A stretch of DNA of 64,000 nt from Dichetophora obliterata (taxonomy: Eukaryota; Arthropoda; Insecta; Diptera; Sciomyzidae), in assembly GCA_963920525.1 (NCBI GenBank), contig OY986435.1, positions 175,840,266-175,904,265 on the forward strand. The letters run 5' to 3'. The translations under genes and the position numbers were made by a program. The notes under the pieces were generated by a model that did no database searches, was not told the origin of the DNA, and was given only the letters and a program-made list of their open reading frames with translations. The number at the start of each line of letters is the position of its first letter. Position 1 is the stretch's first letter. This document shows, in pieces, positions 11,142-22,164 of this stretch.

Positions 11142-12963
11142 ATAAAACAGCTCAATTAGAATAAAATTCATAAAAACAATTTTTTGTCGATTTAAAACAA
11201 AGTGGTATATCGCATTAAATGCAATATACAGTTGTTCGTGAAGTGCATTCTGGGTTCTTGCAGCGTGGTTTTCCTGTTAAAAGGTACTTAGGGAAATGGC
11301 CGACATTGTCAAAACGCACGTCACGTGGCGGCAATTTTGAAATTGTCAGACGAGCCCACTTTGGAATGCTTGCAGAGCTTTCAGTGCTCCTTGGATGACC
11401 TTTTTTAATTTCTCTACGTCCGGATTTCATTAGTACTTTAGAAAGGTTCATGATAAATTCATGCAAATTCATCATTTTATCTGTATGGGGACACAAATTG
11501 AAATGGCGTGTATTTATCATGGCCATGTCCAGCATATGATATATTTGCCGATTTGTCCACTTCATGACTTTATTCTAATGCAGCTTGAAATGGTTGGCGC
11601 GTCTTGAGATGGGTTTTCTTCCGTATATTTGAATGGTTTTTTACCAAGTAATGTCGATGCCATGTTCACGACTTTGTTATCCTTCCATGCTACATTTGTT
11701 ATATCAATTCCATGAATATTGGTACAGTATTCTACACAATCTCTTCGATTAGATAATTTTTCTGGCAGCTTACAGCCAGAAATTTGGCGTTAATAAGCTA
11801 TTAAGGGAACGCTGGTATAATAATTATCAAAAAAGATTCTATAGTTCGTGAAACGAGGAACTTTGCAAGCCAAGCGGACCACAACATTTGCTGCTGCTCC
11901 CAAGTCTGGTTCATTTTCCAATACATGGTCTTCATTTCCAGAATAGATTGCAAAATTATAGCAGAATCCCATATCGTCGCAAATCAGAAACAGCTTATTG
12001 CCCCATGAGTGCGTTTTATCTGGCATGTATTGTTTTAAATAGTGTCTTATTTTTGTAGCGCAAATTTGTTCGTCGACACACAAACGACCTCTCTTTGAAA
12101 CTTTGTCGAAGTTATAGTTGAGGGCGTCAATGAGTGGCCGAATTTTATAAAAGCGATCATAGTTTGTTGAAGCAGGTTGTTGTCGTTGCGATACTCGTCT
12201 AGGAGAAGGTGGTAGTTGTTGATATGACATATGTGGCATATTATTGTTTTCATTGAGATGCAAAAACTGCCGTATTTTGTCATGTCAATTTCTTGTCATG
12301 GTTTCCATGAGAGCCTGATTTCCAAATTCACCCCAATACATCCATACACTTGGTGACTGACATAAAGTATATTATGCTCAAAAAACGTTTCGTTTCATCT
12401 AGCGATGTATTTAGGAGATGCGATGGATCTTTTTCAGTTGAATACGTATTGCTTTGCTCCACCATGTTAGAAATGATATCATCTGTTACGAAAAAGAAAA
12501 AAAAGCTGAAAAGTGTTTCTAGCACCAATATTTCTGGTGTCAAAACCCTATTATTTTTAAATTTAACCCTACTGGCGTAAAGCTGCATATCTTTTTACTT
12601 CTATATAAATTTTTTTGAAATATGATAAGACCTTTTCAATGATAACATTTTTATAAAAATTCGCATGCTCATGCCATTGGCTTTCATCTCCAGCAACAAC
12701 AATATCATGAATTTCGTTTTTAGCATTCGCACCAGCAGTTAGTTCAACATGTGCTACTGGTTCAGCTACTAATTAATTTTCACGTTCATACACATCGTCC
12801 TCCAATTCAACATTTATATCCTCATTTGCCAGCACGTCGAAATTTGGAGACTGTCTTCCGAAAAGTCAGAAATATTGCCAATTTCACTTGCGGACCAATC
12901 GAAATCATTGACAAATTTTTCAAATTTCTCGTTTGTGGAAAAATCTTTATACTTCCGCTGCAT
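11142..12963 (-). pseudogene. piggyBac-type transposase, broken, third catalytic Asp deleted
   Basis: The coding strand starts at the ATG complementary to 12961-12963 with an acidic N-terminus. The core follows with the first catalytic Asp in CVDEQICATK (about 12055) and the second in IFFDNYYTSVPL (about 11800-11840). The expected GGVD block, with the third Asp, is missing. The sequence jumps near 11575-11640 from the VAWKDNKVVNMAS segment to KWTNRQIYHMLDM. The C-terminus keeps the cysteine-rich tail (CTSRTTVYC, CDIPLCF, NCFYEF) with one in-frame stop. Frameshifts near 12260-12330 add to the damage. Confidence 0.85.
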
Positions 12964-13108
12964 TCTGTTCTGGAATAACAAAAAATTATGAGAAATAAAC
13001 AAAATAAAATCAAGCACAAACGAATTTAACTTCTCTAATGAGCGCCTGCTGGTTCTTTGAGCAGGTCGAACTTTTTACAAAACAACACTCATCAACTAAA
13101 TTTTATAA

Positions 13109-13569
13109 ATTGATTTTATATGATTTGAATGCAAATTCTTAAATCATGCTTTATTTTAAATACAAATTCTAGTTGTTTGATAGTTTAAAATCGTTTATTG
13201 AGCTTACGGTCAAAGTAAGAACAATTAATTGTTCTAACGAATCTTTTCCGAAGAAACAACAACAACGACAACGTTTTTTCAATATGAAAAGGAAAAAAAT
13301 CACAAGCTGATTTTATTGCAATTTCGGCCCTGCTAAAGGCTTCATCAGAAATCTTTGTGATACCCGTGCAAGCGCGCACTAGCACACTGCACCACAGAGG
13401 CGATGAGATTTTAAATGTCAATTTCTCAGTTTTTCTCCCATTCGGTTATAAACGAAATCGCTCAATAAATGATTTTAAACTATCAAACAACTAGAATTTG
13501 TATTTAAAATCAAGTATGATTTAAACTAGCAAATATTTAGAATTTGTATTTAAATCATATAAAATCAAC
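13109..13569. repeat. Inverted-repeat (MITE-like) element nested in piggyBac B
   Basis: The left arm (about 13109-13203) and right arm (about 13453-13569) are complementary. The best-matching core is CTAGTTGTTTGATAGTTTAA with a few mismatches around it. The spacer of about 250 bp is non-coding. It sits between the piggyBac 5' end and its ORF, so it entered after, or was carried by, that element. Confidence 0.75.
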
Positions 13570-13934
13570 ATAATAAATAACAAGGTCAATTAGAAAAAAC
13601 TTTAATTTTATGAATTTTTCTTTACTTACATCAATTATATAGGTGCTATAGATCACAAATACATATATTTTTTTTAGTATATTTTAGTAAATTAATCTTG
13701 TATGCTATCAACTTGAAAAAGTGCCTCTTGTTATATTTGACGTTTTGTTCAAGAAAAGCTCAAAAAGCTTTTGTTCACTATTGTTAGCCACTTTTAAATG
13801 TTTACCACTAGATGGAGCACACATCAATACAAGTAGTTAGGAAACATACACAAGAAAAATTATTAAAAATGCTTAAAATACACGCCTCTAAAGTTATGGT
13901 TCCTAGAGGAACCATTAGGCTTTTAAGTGTTAAT

Positions 13935-14740
13935 GCCCTTTCCTGGCATTCCAAAAAAAATCATCAAAAAACCAAAATTCAGAAAAATTCACTGTGTTTT
14001 TCTGTGTTTGTTTTTTGGAAAAAATACCGTATCCGAAATCTTCAAATTCGTCAAAATAAAAATGTATGTAACCAAAAAACTCTTCCTCATGCTCTTCCTC
14101 TTGTAACACTGGGTAATGTGAGTTGAAGTTATCAAATTTTCGTAATAATTTTCATCACAGTTTTACTTTGCAAAGTTTTTAAAAAAATAAACTGGAAAAA
14201 TTGCAATGTTTCTTATAACTAAAGATAGCAAATTTTATTAGCTTTAAAACAAGTATAAATTGTAAAAAATTGTTTTATTAGTTCCTTAGTTATAATTATA
14301 ATTTTTAGCCAAAAACTCTTTAACCAATTTCCAGCTATTGGTGTATTTTTGCACGAGTAACTTTAGAATTTTCTCCAGATAAGCGCTAAAGAGATATTAC
14401 CTGGTACTGTAGGGACGATGTTAGTATGGACCTTTGACAATTCAATACATCATTTTTGCTTTGAGTCCATTCGGTCGTTAACTTGGATTTTACTTGGATT
14501 TTTTAAATTCCGGAAAAATTTTAAATCGGAATATCGAAAATTGCTTTTCAATAGTTACTGTTATAAGTTTTAAATTTTATGTTAAAATAAATTTAGAGCC
14601 CGTTTACTGTTTTAAAATGGGCAGGTACGGCTGTGATAGTATGTGATGCAGCTAGTGGTGCAAAAATGCATCTGTCCGCCCAGCCCTTACCTGTGGAGAT
14701 ACAATTTTAAATTTTGCCAGATCAAGTTAAGGGCCGTATA
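13935..14740. other. Non-coding stretch
   Basis: AT-rich, with a short lysine-rich spurious open frame running out of the piggyBac end. I see no feature I can support. Confidence 0.35.
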
Positions 14741-14744
14741 AAGA

Positions 14745-15528
14745 CTCTGGACAACATAACGTCCACGAGCATAAGGTCCATGGACATTATGTCCGTTTGA
14801 AGCAGAATATCCAAATTAAAACAGACATAAAGTCCAGAAGAATTTTAAACAATTTTACTGAACACGTTATATATATCGAATTTTTTATGAAAAATATCAG
14901 TTTTATATTACAAAAATAACCTTCCATACATGGGCTCATTTATGATCTTTTTATCATAAAATAATAAATTCCGAGCAGGTCAGTTTTCTGCTTGTCAAAA
15001 GTCTGTATTGTCAAAATGCTGTAATTTTTACAGTATTTTTAAAATATTGTTTTATTTCAATAAGCTGTTTTTTCAAATTTTTCTTTCGAAAAGTCTGCTC
15101 TCCATTTCAGCATTTGAACTTTATTGGGATACAAAACGGTGTGTTTTAAGATTAAATTATTTGCCCTTGTACGGAAAGTTGTTATTTTAACCTTAGTTGT
15201 TCTTAGTCCATATTTTGCAGAATTTTGGCATACAGAATTTCTTAACACAGTTTTCTGTTAATGCAGAATTTCGTAATGCAGAATTTTGTATACAGAATTT
15301 CATACATGCAAACAACTGCACCGAACTTTAATAAATTCTTGAGTTACATTAATGCATAAAAATTGAACAATTTGTATTAAAAATCGTGGAGTTTTCCAGT
15401 CTGTAAATGCCATAAGGTCTATGGACATTATGTCCGTATGCGAAGTAGACATAATATCCATGGACTTTATTTCCGCTTAGATGGGACTTATGTCCATGGA
15501 TCTTATGTCGGTGGACGTTATGTCATCC
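14745..15528. mobile_element. Inverted-repeat element built on GGACATTATGTCC-type motifs
   Basis: Read inward, the left side gives ACATAACGTCCAC, then ATAAGGTCCATGGACATT. The right side (reverse complement) gives ACATAACGTCCACC, then CATAAGATCCATGGACAT. Variants of GACATTATGTCC recur many times at both flanks (14780-14840 and 15400-15525), each being itself palindromic. The interior is AT-rich and non-coding. I read it as a MITE of about 780 bp; the superfamily is unknown. Confidence 0.7.
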
Positions 15529-15529
15529 C

Positions 15530-16540
15530 ACCCAGCAGCACGCATTGTAGCCGGTAAGGTAGTTGTTTTTTGTATCTATTTCACAAATTAATAATTTTTC
15601 CAAATAAAACACTTCATTTTCTGGAAAAGTTAGCTAAACTTTATAAATATTGCATTTCTTTATTGAAATAGGTATGTACAAAAATTTTCTTACATACATA
15701 ATTAAACTTTTATGTATATCTCTTGCATTATTATTAATATACTGTGCTTATATTATGTATTTATTATATTAGTAAAAGTTTTTCACATATCGATGCATTT
15801 CTTTTTGATATGAGCCCCTTTTTAATGCATTGTGGACCAGACATTTCATCAAATTTTTATCAGAAATCATTTATTTTATATCAATTAAATATATTAAAAT
15901 AGGAGGTAAGTTTTATTTCCGTATCATTGTTTTATGGACATAACAAGTTTAAAACTTTTACTAAGATTATTTTGTAGGTAGTATAAATAAAAGGAGCTAC
16001 CAGTAGTTATGTTTTGTGACTGAAACTGCTTTTCAACTTAACTTTTATGAAAGCCCAACTCATGAGCTTATTTGTCACTGATTGTGGCGATGTGTGTGAT
16101 TTTATTTCATGTAAGCTTATACGGCCGTTTGACTGAATAATTGTGCCTCATTGTAGTTATATGGCAGTTTTTGTATGTTTGTGTTTATGTGCACTATTGT
16201 ATTTACTTTCGCATGCAATGAAGTGCAGTGTGGAACTCAAACAAATGTCAAGCAAACTTTTAGCGCTAATTGCGCATATTGACAGCCCGGCAATTAGTAC
16301 AAACATAAGGTTATTTATGTAGGTATATAATGGTCTCGATTGATAAATTAAATTTATTTTTTCTATCTCACAAAGTAAGAATGTCATATAATGTAATTAA
16401 AATGCTTACCCCTTTTATTTTGTATAACTAAATAGCAAATCAACGCTAAGGAAAACACGAGAAAAAATTATAGACAAAGTATTTCTTTCCGTGTATAGCT
16501 TAAAGTTATTATTTTTTATAATATTTTTATTATACATTCT
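15530..16540. other. Non-coding stretch
   Basis: AT-rich, probably host intron. No ORF, array or terminal repeats found. Confidence 0.35.
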
Positions 16541-16579
16541 GTCAAAAAAGCACCAAAAATTGGTCAATCAAAAGATTTA

Positions 16580-16905
16580 TTATTCATCTAAATTTATTGT
16601 GTTGCCTTTAAGGTAGACCCCATCCGAAATAATACACTTCAGTTCTCGCGAGGAATTCTCTTTTATTTCTTCTGTCGACTGAAAACTTTTGGTAAGAATT
16701 GCAAGTGCACAACGCCACGATAACCAAAGAAAACAGTCAACAAAACCACATACATTTTTTTGGTTTAAGATCAGTTGGATCCGGAGCTTATTGATTTTGC
16801 ATATCAAACTCTTGAACCCATGGCTCATCACCAGTTACAATGCATGTTACCAATGTGGAGTCGGATTTGACTCGGTCGACCATGTCGTCAGTGGCCTTTA
16901 CACTA
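16580..16905 (-). pseudogene. Mariner A transposase, C-terminal half
   Basis: The frame opens with NFLHKLNSVKATDDMVDRV and then TCIVTGDEPWVQEFD, which contains the first catalytic Asp of mariner (GDE motif). An internal deletion removes most of the catalytic core. The C-terminal KSFQSTEEIKENSSRELK and CIISDGVYLKGNTINLDE segments survive. It is non-functional. Confidence 0.7.
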
Positions 16906-16919
16906 TTGAGTTTATGAAG

Positions 16920-19900
16920 AAAATTTTTTTTTTATTTTTTTTTTTTTTATTTATTTATTTCCATCTACCGAGTTTATACCCTTACAGATTACCAAAACTT
17001 AACATATACTTTAGTACTTAATCCTAAACAACGAAATTTAAATTTCTTCGATTCTAAAAAATATTTTAAAACAGTTTTGAACAAGATTTAAATATTAATT
17101 GAAATAATTTCCTCCAACTGTCTTTTGAATATATATCTTTCTGTACAGATATCAAATTGGTTCGCAAAAGAGTTGAATTGAGATAGACACCTCGTTATTG
17201 GTTCATTGAGTCCGTAATTAGTTCTATGTCGAGGAGTATAGAATAATTGATTTTCTCTCAGAGAACGAATTGGGATATGAAACGGAATTAGGGCTAATAG
17301 CTCTGGAGAGCTTATTCTTCCATCAATTATGTCTTTTATAAACATTATATTTGACATTACTCGTCTTTGAGCCAAACTACAAACACTTAACAGATGACAC
17401 CGCACCAAATAATTAGGCATATTTTCCCACGAGTACATACGACGTAAAGCAAACCTTGTGAAACGTTTCTGAATGTTCTCGATTCTATTAATCGAATTAT
17501 TATAAAATGGCTCCCAAATTACACTGCCAAATTCCAACACTGATCTCACTAAGCTTACAAAAATTGCCTTTGGTGTAAATGGATCTAAAAATTCTCTCGA
17601 GTTCCTTTTCAAAAACCCAAATTGAGAGTTAGCTTTAGAAACAAGATAGTCAATGTGTATTTCAAAAGAAAAATTAGAAGAAAAGTAGACACCGAGGTCT
17701 TTAATTTGGGAGACTCTTGCAAAATTTTCATTGGAGTCATAAACGTAGTAGAACTCAATTGGAAAATTTTCCGAGAAAAAGTAAGAACTTTACACTTTGA
17801 AAAATTTAAGTCTAAGTGATTGCTTTTACACCAAATAAGAAGACAATTTATGTCAATTTGTAAGTTTATGCAGTCGTTATAGTTGCCGATTTTCTGGTAT
17901 ATTTTAAAATCATCTGCGTATAGTAAGCTGTTACTATTCTTAAGGTTTTGCGGTAAGTCATTAATAAATAAAATAAAAAGTAACGGACCCAAATGACTCT
18001 CCTGTGGCACGCCCGATTTGACTACAATAGGGCTAGATAAACACTCACCAATCTTAACGAACATAAATCTGTCCGATAGATAGGATCGAATCCATTTTAA
18101 GAGCTGAGAGTGAAATCCTAACTTCTCAAGTTTCAACAGTAGTATTTCGTGTTGTACGCTATCGAAAGCTTTAGAAAAGTCTGTGTATAATACATCGACT
18201 TGCAAGCCGCTTTCGATGCTACTCAGACAAAAATTTGAAAAAACAGCGAGATTTGTGTTCGTAGATCTACCGGAAAAAAAACCATGTTGCTTAGTTGAGA
18301 TCATATTACGCACTTCACCAAATAACAATTTGTTCACAATTTTGTCAAAAATTTTGGGTATAACCGACAGTTTTACTATAGGCCTACAGCTTTCGATTAA
18401 ATGTTTTTGTCCTGATTTGAAAATTGGTGTAACATATGCTGTTTTCCATTCTTTAAGAAACTGCCCTTCCAAAAGGGACTTATTAAAAATTTTACTCAAA
18501 GCTGTGTGTAGAGTTTCAGCACATTTTTTTAGAAATATGGGGGGAAGAAGGTCAAAACCAGCACCTTTTTTGCAGTCCAGAGCGATAAGGGATTGCAACA
18601 CATCTCCTTCTGAAATTGCTAAAATGTGTATATCAGCCAACTGTTGAAGACTGGAAAAATCATCTAGATGTGCTTGAAAATTTGTACGTTTGAACACACT
18701 TCCAAAATAATTAGCGAATAATTCGCTAATATCCGATGGGTTATCTGCAGTGATTTCATTTAATTCCATAGAATTAGGAAGGCCAGATGTTTTTCTTTTT
18801 GAATTAAAGAAAATCCAGAAAGATTTAGGATTTGATTTGATATCTGATTCCATAGAAGATATATAATTCTTGTACAAAAATGTCGAAAGAAATTCAAATT
18901 CGCGTCTGCGAAGGTTAAAAATGAATTGATTATTTAGAAGACCAGTTTTTTTAAATTTTTAATGTGCCTTAATTCTAAGGTTTTTTAGGTGAATAAGTCT
19001 TCTATTATACCAAGGATGCTTAAAGCAAGCTTTTTGTGCCTTAGTAGGTATATATAAAAACAGGCCTTCTTCAATTACCTTTTTGAAAGAAAAGTACATG
19101 TTGTGTAAGTCCTTGAACTCGAATAACAAGTTCCAATTTATCGAACCAAAAAATTTATTCAGAGCTTCATAGTTTGCTTTCCCGAAGTCGTATGAGAGAA
19201 TTCGTTCAGTTTGCTGGTTGTTATTGAAAATATAAAAATTGAATTTTAGAACAAGTGCCTTATGATGAAAAGAGTCATTTACTAAAGGCATATCACATTT
19301 ATTAAGCTCGTATTTAAAATCATTGTTAATAAAAATAAGATCTAAAATACGATTAATGTCGTTGAAAATATTATTTATTTGGATAAGGCTCAAAGAGTAT
19401 AACGTATCACATAATGTGGATTCTATAACACCTTTCACTTTAAATGGAATAAAAATCTTTTCTTCGGTGCAGAATTTCCAATCAATATTTCCAAGGTTAA
19501 AGTCACCGAGAACACAAGGCGTTTGATTTTCATTTAAAGAATTTAGTACAAAATCAATATTGAATAAATGATCAGTATATATATTCAAGCTACTTGCAGG
19601 AGGAATGTAACTAAATATTAAAACTATTTCATTCTTACAATTCGTTAAAAAATCATTGAAAACTACTACAATACACATTTGTTCAATATTTGCATCGTTG
19701 CGTGGAAGCTTGATCTCTTTGCTAGCCAGAGACGAAGTTATGGCAATAAGAAGACCGCCACCTCTTGATACACCATGCTGCAGCACTCTATCTCTACGGT
19801 ATATAGTGTAATGAGAGTCAAAGAGTTCGCTAGATGTGAAGTGTGACGTCATCCAGGTTTCAACTAGGGCAATTATGTCGTAGTCGTGTGAGAGCGATGA

Positions 19901-19930
19901 ATTGTAAAGCGTGCATGTCTTAGTGCGAAG
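16920..19930 (-). mobile_element. Non-LTR retrotransposon (jockey/CR1 group), nearly intact
   Basis: The minus-strand LINE begins at the GLRTK segment of the endonuclease near 19930 and runs to the reverse transcriptase C-terminus at 17088. Its 3' end is an A-rich tail, seen as the T-rich, TTTA-repeating tract at 16925-16975. Mariner sequence flanks both sides. The host strings AATTTATTTTCAAAA (near 19940) and AATTTTCTTCATAAA (near 16910) may be a diverged target duplication. The 5' end is probably slightly truncated. The clade is uncertain. Confidence 0.8.
17088..19925 (-). pseudogene. LINE endonuclease-reverse transcriptase with two lesions
   Basis: An apurinic-type endonuclease occupies the first 300 or so codons: HDYDIIALVETWM, then VLGDFNLGNIDW, then NRILDLIFINND, with FHHKAL in place of the usual DHH motif. 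The reverse transcriptase follows: KSGQKHLIESCRP, TDFSKAFDSVQH, SGVPQESHLGPLLF, and the catalytic YADD at 17909-17920. The C-terminus includes RSVLEFGSVIWEPF. One nonsense codon (18959-18961) separates endonuclease from reverse transcriptase, and the two blocks are otherwise in the same frame. One frameshift lies near 17785, after the FSRK segment. So few lesions in about 940 codons suggest a young insertion. The PQES reading, where PQGS is usual, is another substitution. Confidence 0.8.
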
Positions 19931-19939
19931 ACCACCCGC

Positions 19940-20165
19940 ATTTTGAAAATAAATTCATGTTTTTTGGAACTTGTCGAGCTGAAACGTGTTCGACGGAATC
20001 TTTAAAAATTATGTAAAATGATTCGTGAAACATAGAAAGCTCAGCAGCTATCTCTTTTAAACTTAAATGAAATTTTTTAGTCGCCAGTTGCTTAACTTTA
20101 GCCATGCTAACTTCAGTTGAAAATGTTGATGGCCAACCAGAGCAATATTAAACTACCACCACATC
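19940..20165 (-). pseudogene. Mariner A transposase, N-terminal half
   Basis: The translation reads GWPSTFSTEVSMAKVKQLAT and LKEIAAELSM, matching the HTH and linker of mariner transposases (typical GRPSTSRT...NVAKVKQL pattern), then RQVPKNMNLFSK. More upstream residues are degraded. It stops where the LINE begins. Confidence 0.75.
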
Positions 20166-20169
20166 TCGG

Positions 20170-20784
20170 TCGCTTTTGAAGCATTGTGCCACTCATATGC
20201 ACGTATTTTGATATGAATCAATTCACCGTAAGCTTCTGTAACATTTTAAGCGACTCGACATAAGAAATTTAATTTGCAGTGCAAAATTTTAAAACAAATT
20301 CTTTGTTCGATATTTCTGTTCTTAGTAAAAATCGCTAAATGCACTTGAACACAAAGAATTGACAACATCGATCACTGTAAACAAACTACAGAACAGAGGA
20401 TTAGAGGAATAGAGGACAGTTGTGCCAACTTAAGGATAAAAAATTTTTGACAAATTCCTTTAAGCTGGCTCTTTAAATGATGGATTCCCGTTATTTTTTT
20501 TTGACAGAATATACATCCTTTGGAACACAAAAGTTTGAAATTGCAACTGATCAGTAGCTTTCTTGATTTAAACCTCAATTTAATCGTTCCTTTTTATGTA
20601 ACCAGACCAAGTCTATTCATAATTTTTTAATAACCTCCTAAATTTTTATGATATTATAATTAACAACTGATTTATCGTCATAGAATAAATCCCCAAACGA
20701 TTGAACTTCCAAGAAACATTTCCCTCCCTCATTTAGCCTTGTTTGAAATACCTACGAATCTTGTTAAGGTCGCTTAAGATGTTC
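20170..20784. other. Non-coding stretch between mariner A and the long inverted repeat
   Basis: It may include the 5' end of mariner A. No ORF or array was recognised. Confidence 0.35.
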
Positions 20785-22164
20785 ACTCTCGTAGGAAAAA
20801 GCTACAGTATTGTTTCTCTCACAAGACTTATTGAAGCTGCTAGACAAATTGCTGAGATTAAAAAAAGTACTTCCCTAATGCCTTAACGTCCCGCTAGTAA
20901 AATTTTGTCGGTAATGGCATTGTAATACAGAACTGTAAGCGGAAATAAAATCTTGTTTGTGCTCACATTATCTTATTTTCATTGTTCAAACAACAGTTTG
21001 ACTTTATTCGTCTGTGTAGCAATATCGTGTTTTCTAACATGAAGTTTTACAGTGAAGTGTGTTTGTGAAATCTATTAATCTTTATGTTTAAACCAGAACA
21101 GAGGAAAACATTAACTTTAAAGTGATAAATAAAAGGTATTAAATTCGTTCAATTAATTGTAAAAATTATTGTGGAAATAATTTGTGGCGTCATTTGCATT
21201 TGTTTGCTTCTTTTCGGTAAGTTATCTTTCGTTCTCGTTGTGTATTTGGCGTAGAGAGGATTTCCGTTCAATTTATTTGTGTGCTCTTATATTTTGTGGG
21301 TAATTTTTTTATTCTCTCCTATCTTGTGCATACCTACTCCAATCGTCGCTTACTGTACAAAGTAAATGGCATCAGTGTTTAGCGGCCATGTCCGAACAAA
21401 TGTAATTGAGATTTGTACACAGACTTCAGAGGCCCCGCAGCTACATTGTATTTAGGAAATAATTGGTTACGTCATGTGTCCATTTACCACCGGGGTAGTA
21501 CCCTAATGAGGGTCAGCTCTCATATTACCAGTTGCGCTCTCAAAAATAATATAAAAGATGCCCAGTGATAAATGGACACATTTACCACATTTATGACAAC
21601 TTTTTCTTAGATTCAATGTAGCTGCGAGGCCTCCGAAGTTTGTATTCGGGCATGGCCACTAAAACATACGGATTGCATCTACCTTACACAGTAAGCGACG
21701 ATGAGAGTAAGTATACACAAGATAGGAGGGAACAAAAAATTACTAAAAAAAAATAGAGAGAACAAAACCAAATCGAACGAAAATCCTCTGTATGCCAAAA
21801 AGACAATTTTTTACAATTTAATGAACGAATTTATTACTTTAAATTAAGCATTTCAGAATTAATTTTTAGTAACACTTAGTTTCTTTATATATAAAACTTT
21901 GTTCTGGTTTTATATATTAATCATTTCAATAAACACACTTTACTACAAAACTTGCTGTTAGTAAACAATATGTTGTTACGCAGACGAAAAAAGTCAAAAT
22001 GTTGTTTGAACAATGAAAAGAAAGTAATGATCTAAACGACACAAACAAAATTTTTTTTTCTCACCCCGCTTACAGATTTGCATTACAATGTCATCACCGA
22101 CAAATTTTACAAGCGGGTGCTTAGGAATTTTTACAAAGCTTTGACGAAGCATCCTATCGAGAGT
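20785..22164. repeat. Very long inverted repeat, arms about 600 bp
   Basis: The arms at about 20785-21480 and 21605-22164 are complementary along most of their length with small gaps. Matching blocks include TTTTGTCGGTAATGGCATTG (left) with its near-complement at about 22085-22110, TTCATTGTTCAAACAACA with its complement near 21998-22015, AAACCAGAACA, ATTCGTTCA, and GCAGCTACATTG with its complement at 21617-21628. The spacer is only about 120 bp. A minus-strand frame at 21994-22176 (VKFVGDDIVMQICKRG) lies in the right arm but is not recognised. The structure is either a foldback-type element or a hairpin locus. Confidence 0.85.

Larger units (their letters stand above)
10909..13929 (-). mobile_element. 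piggyBac-type element with TTAA target duplication (copy B)
   Basis: The left end at 10909 reads CCCTTAAACGCCTGAC directly after TTAA (10905-10908). The right end, read inward from 13929, is CACTTAAAAGCCTAAT next to TTAA (13930-13933). The imperfect terminal repeats plus TTAA on both sides are the hallmark of piggyBac insertion. The length of about 3.0 kb includes an inverted-repeat insertion at 13109-13569. The transposase lies on the minus strand. Confidence 0.85.
16580..20165 (-). mobile_element. Mariner-type element (A), split by a LINE
   Basis: The N-terminal part of a mariner transposase is encoded at about 20165-19940 and the middle/C-terminal part at about 16905-16580, both minus strand. 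The roughly 3 kb between them is a minus-strand LINE. The two parts meet at the same protein position: the left half ends VPKNMNLFSK and the right half begins NFLHKLNSV, which is one place in mariner proteins. Outer terminal repeats were not pinned down; TGTCAAAAA occurs near 16542 and, inverted, near 20450 and may mark them. Confidence 0.75.
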
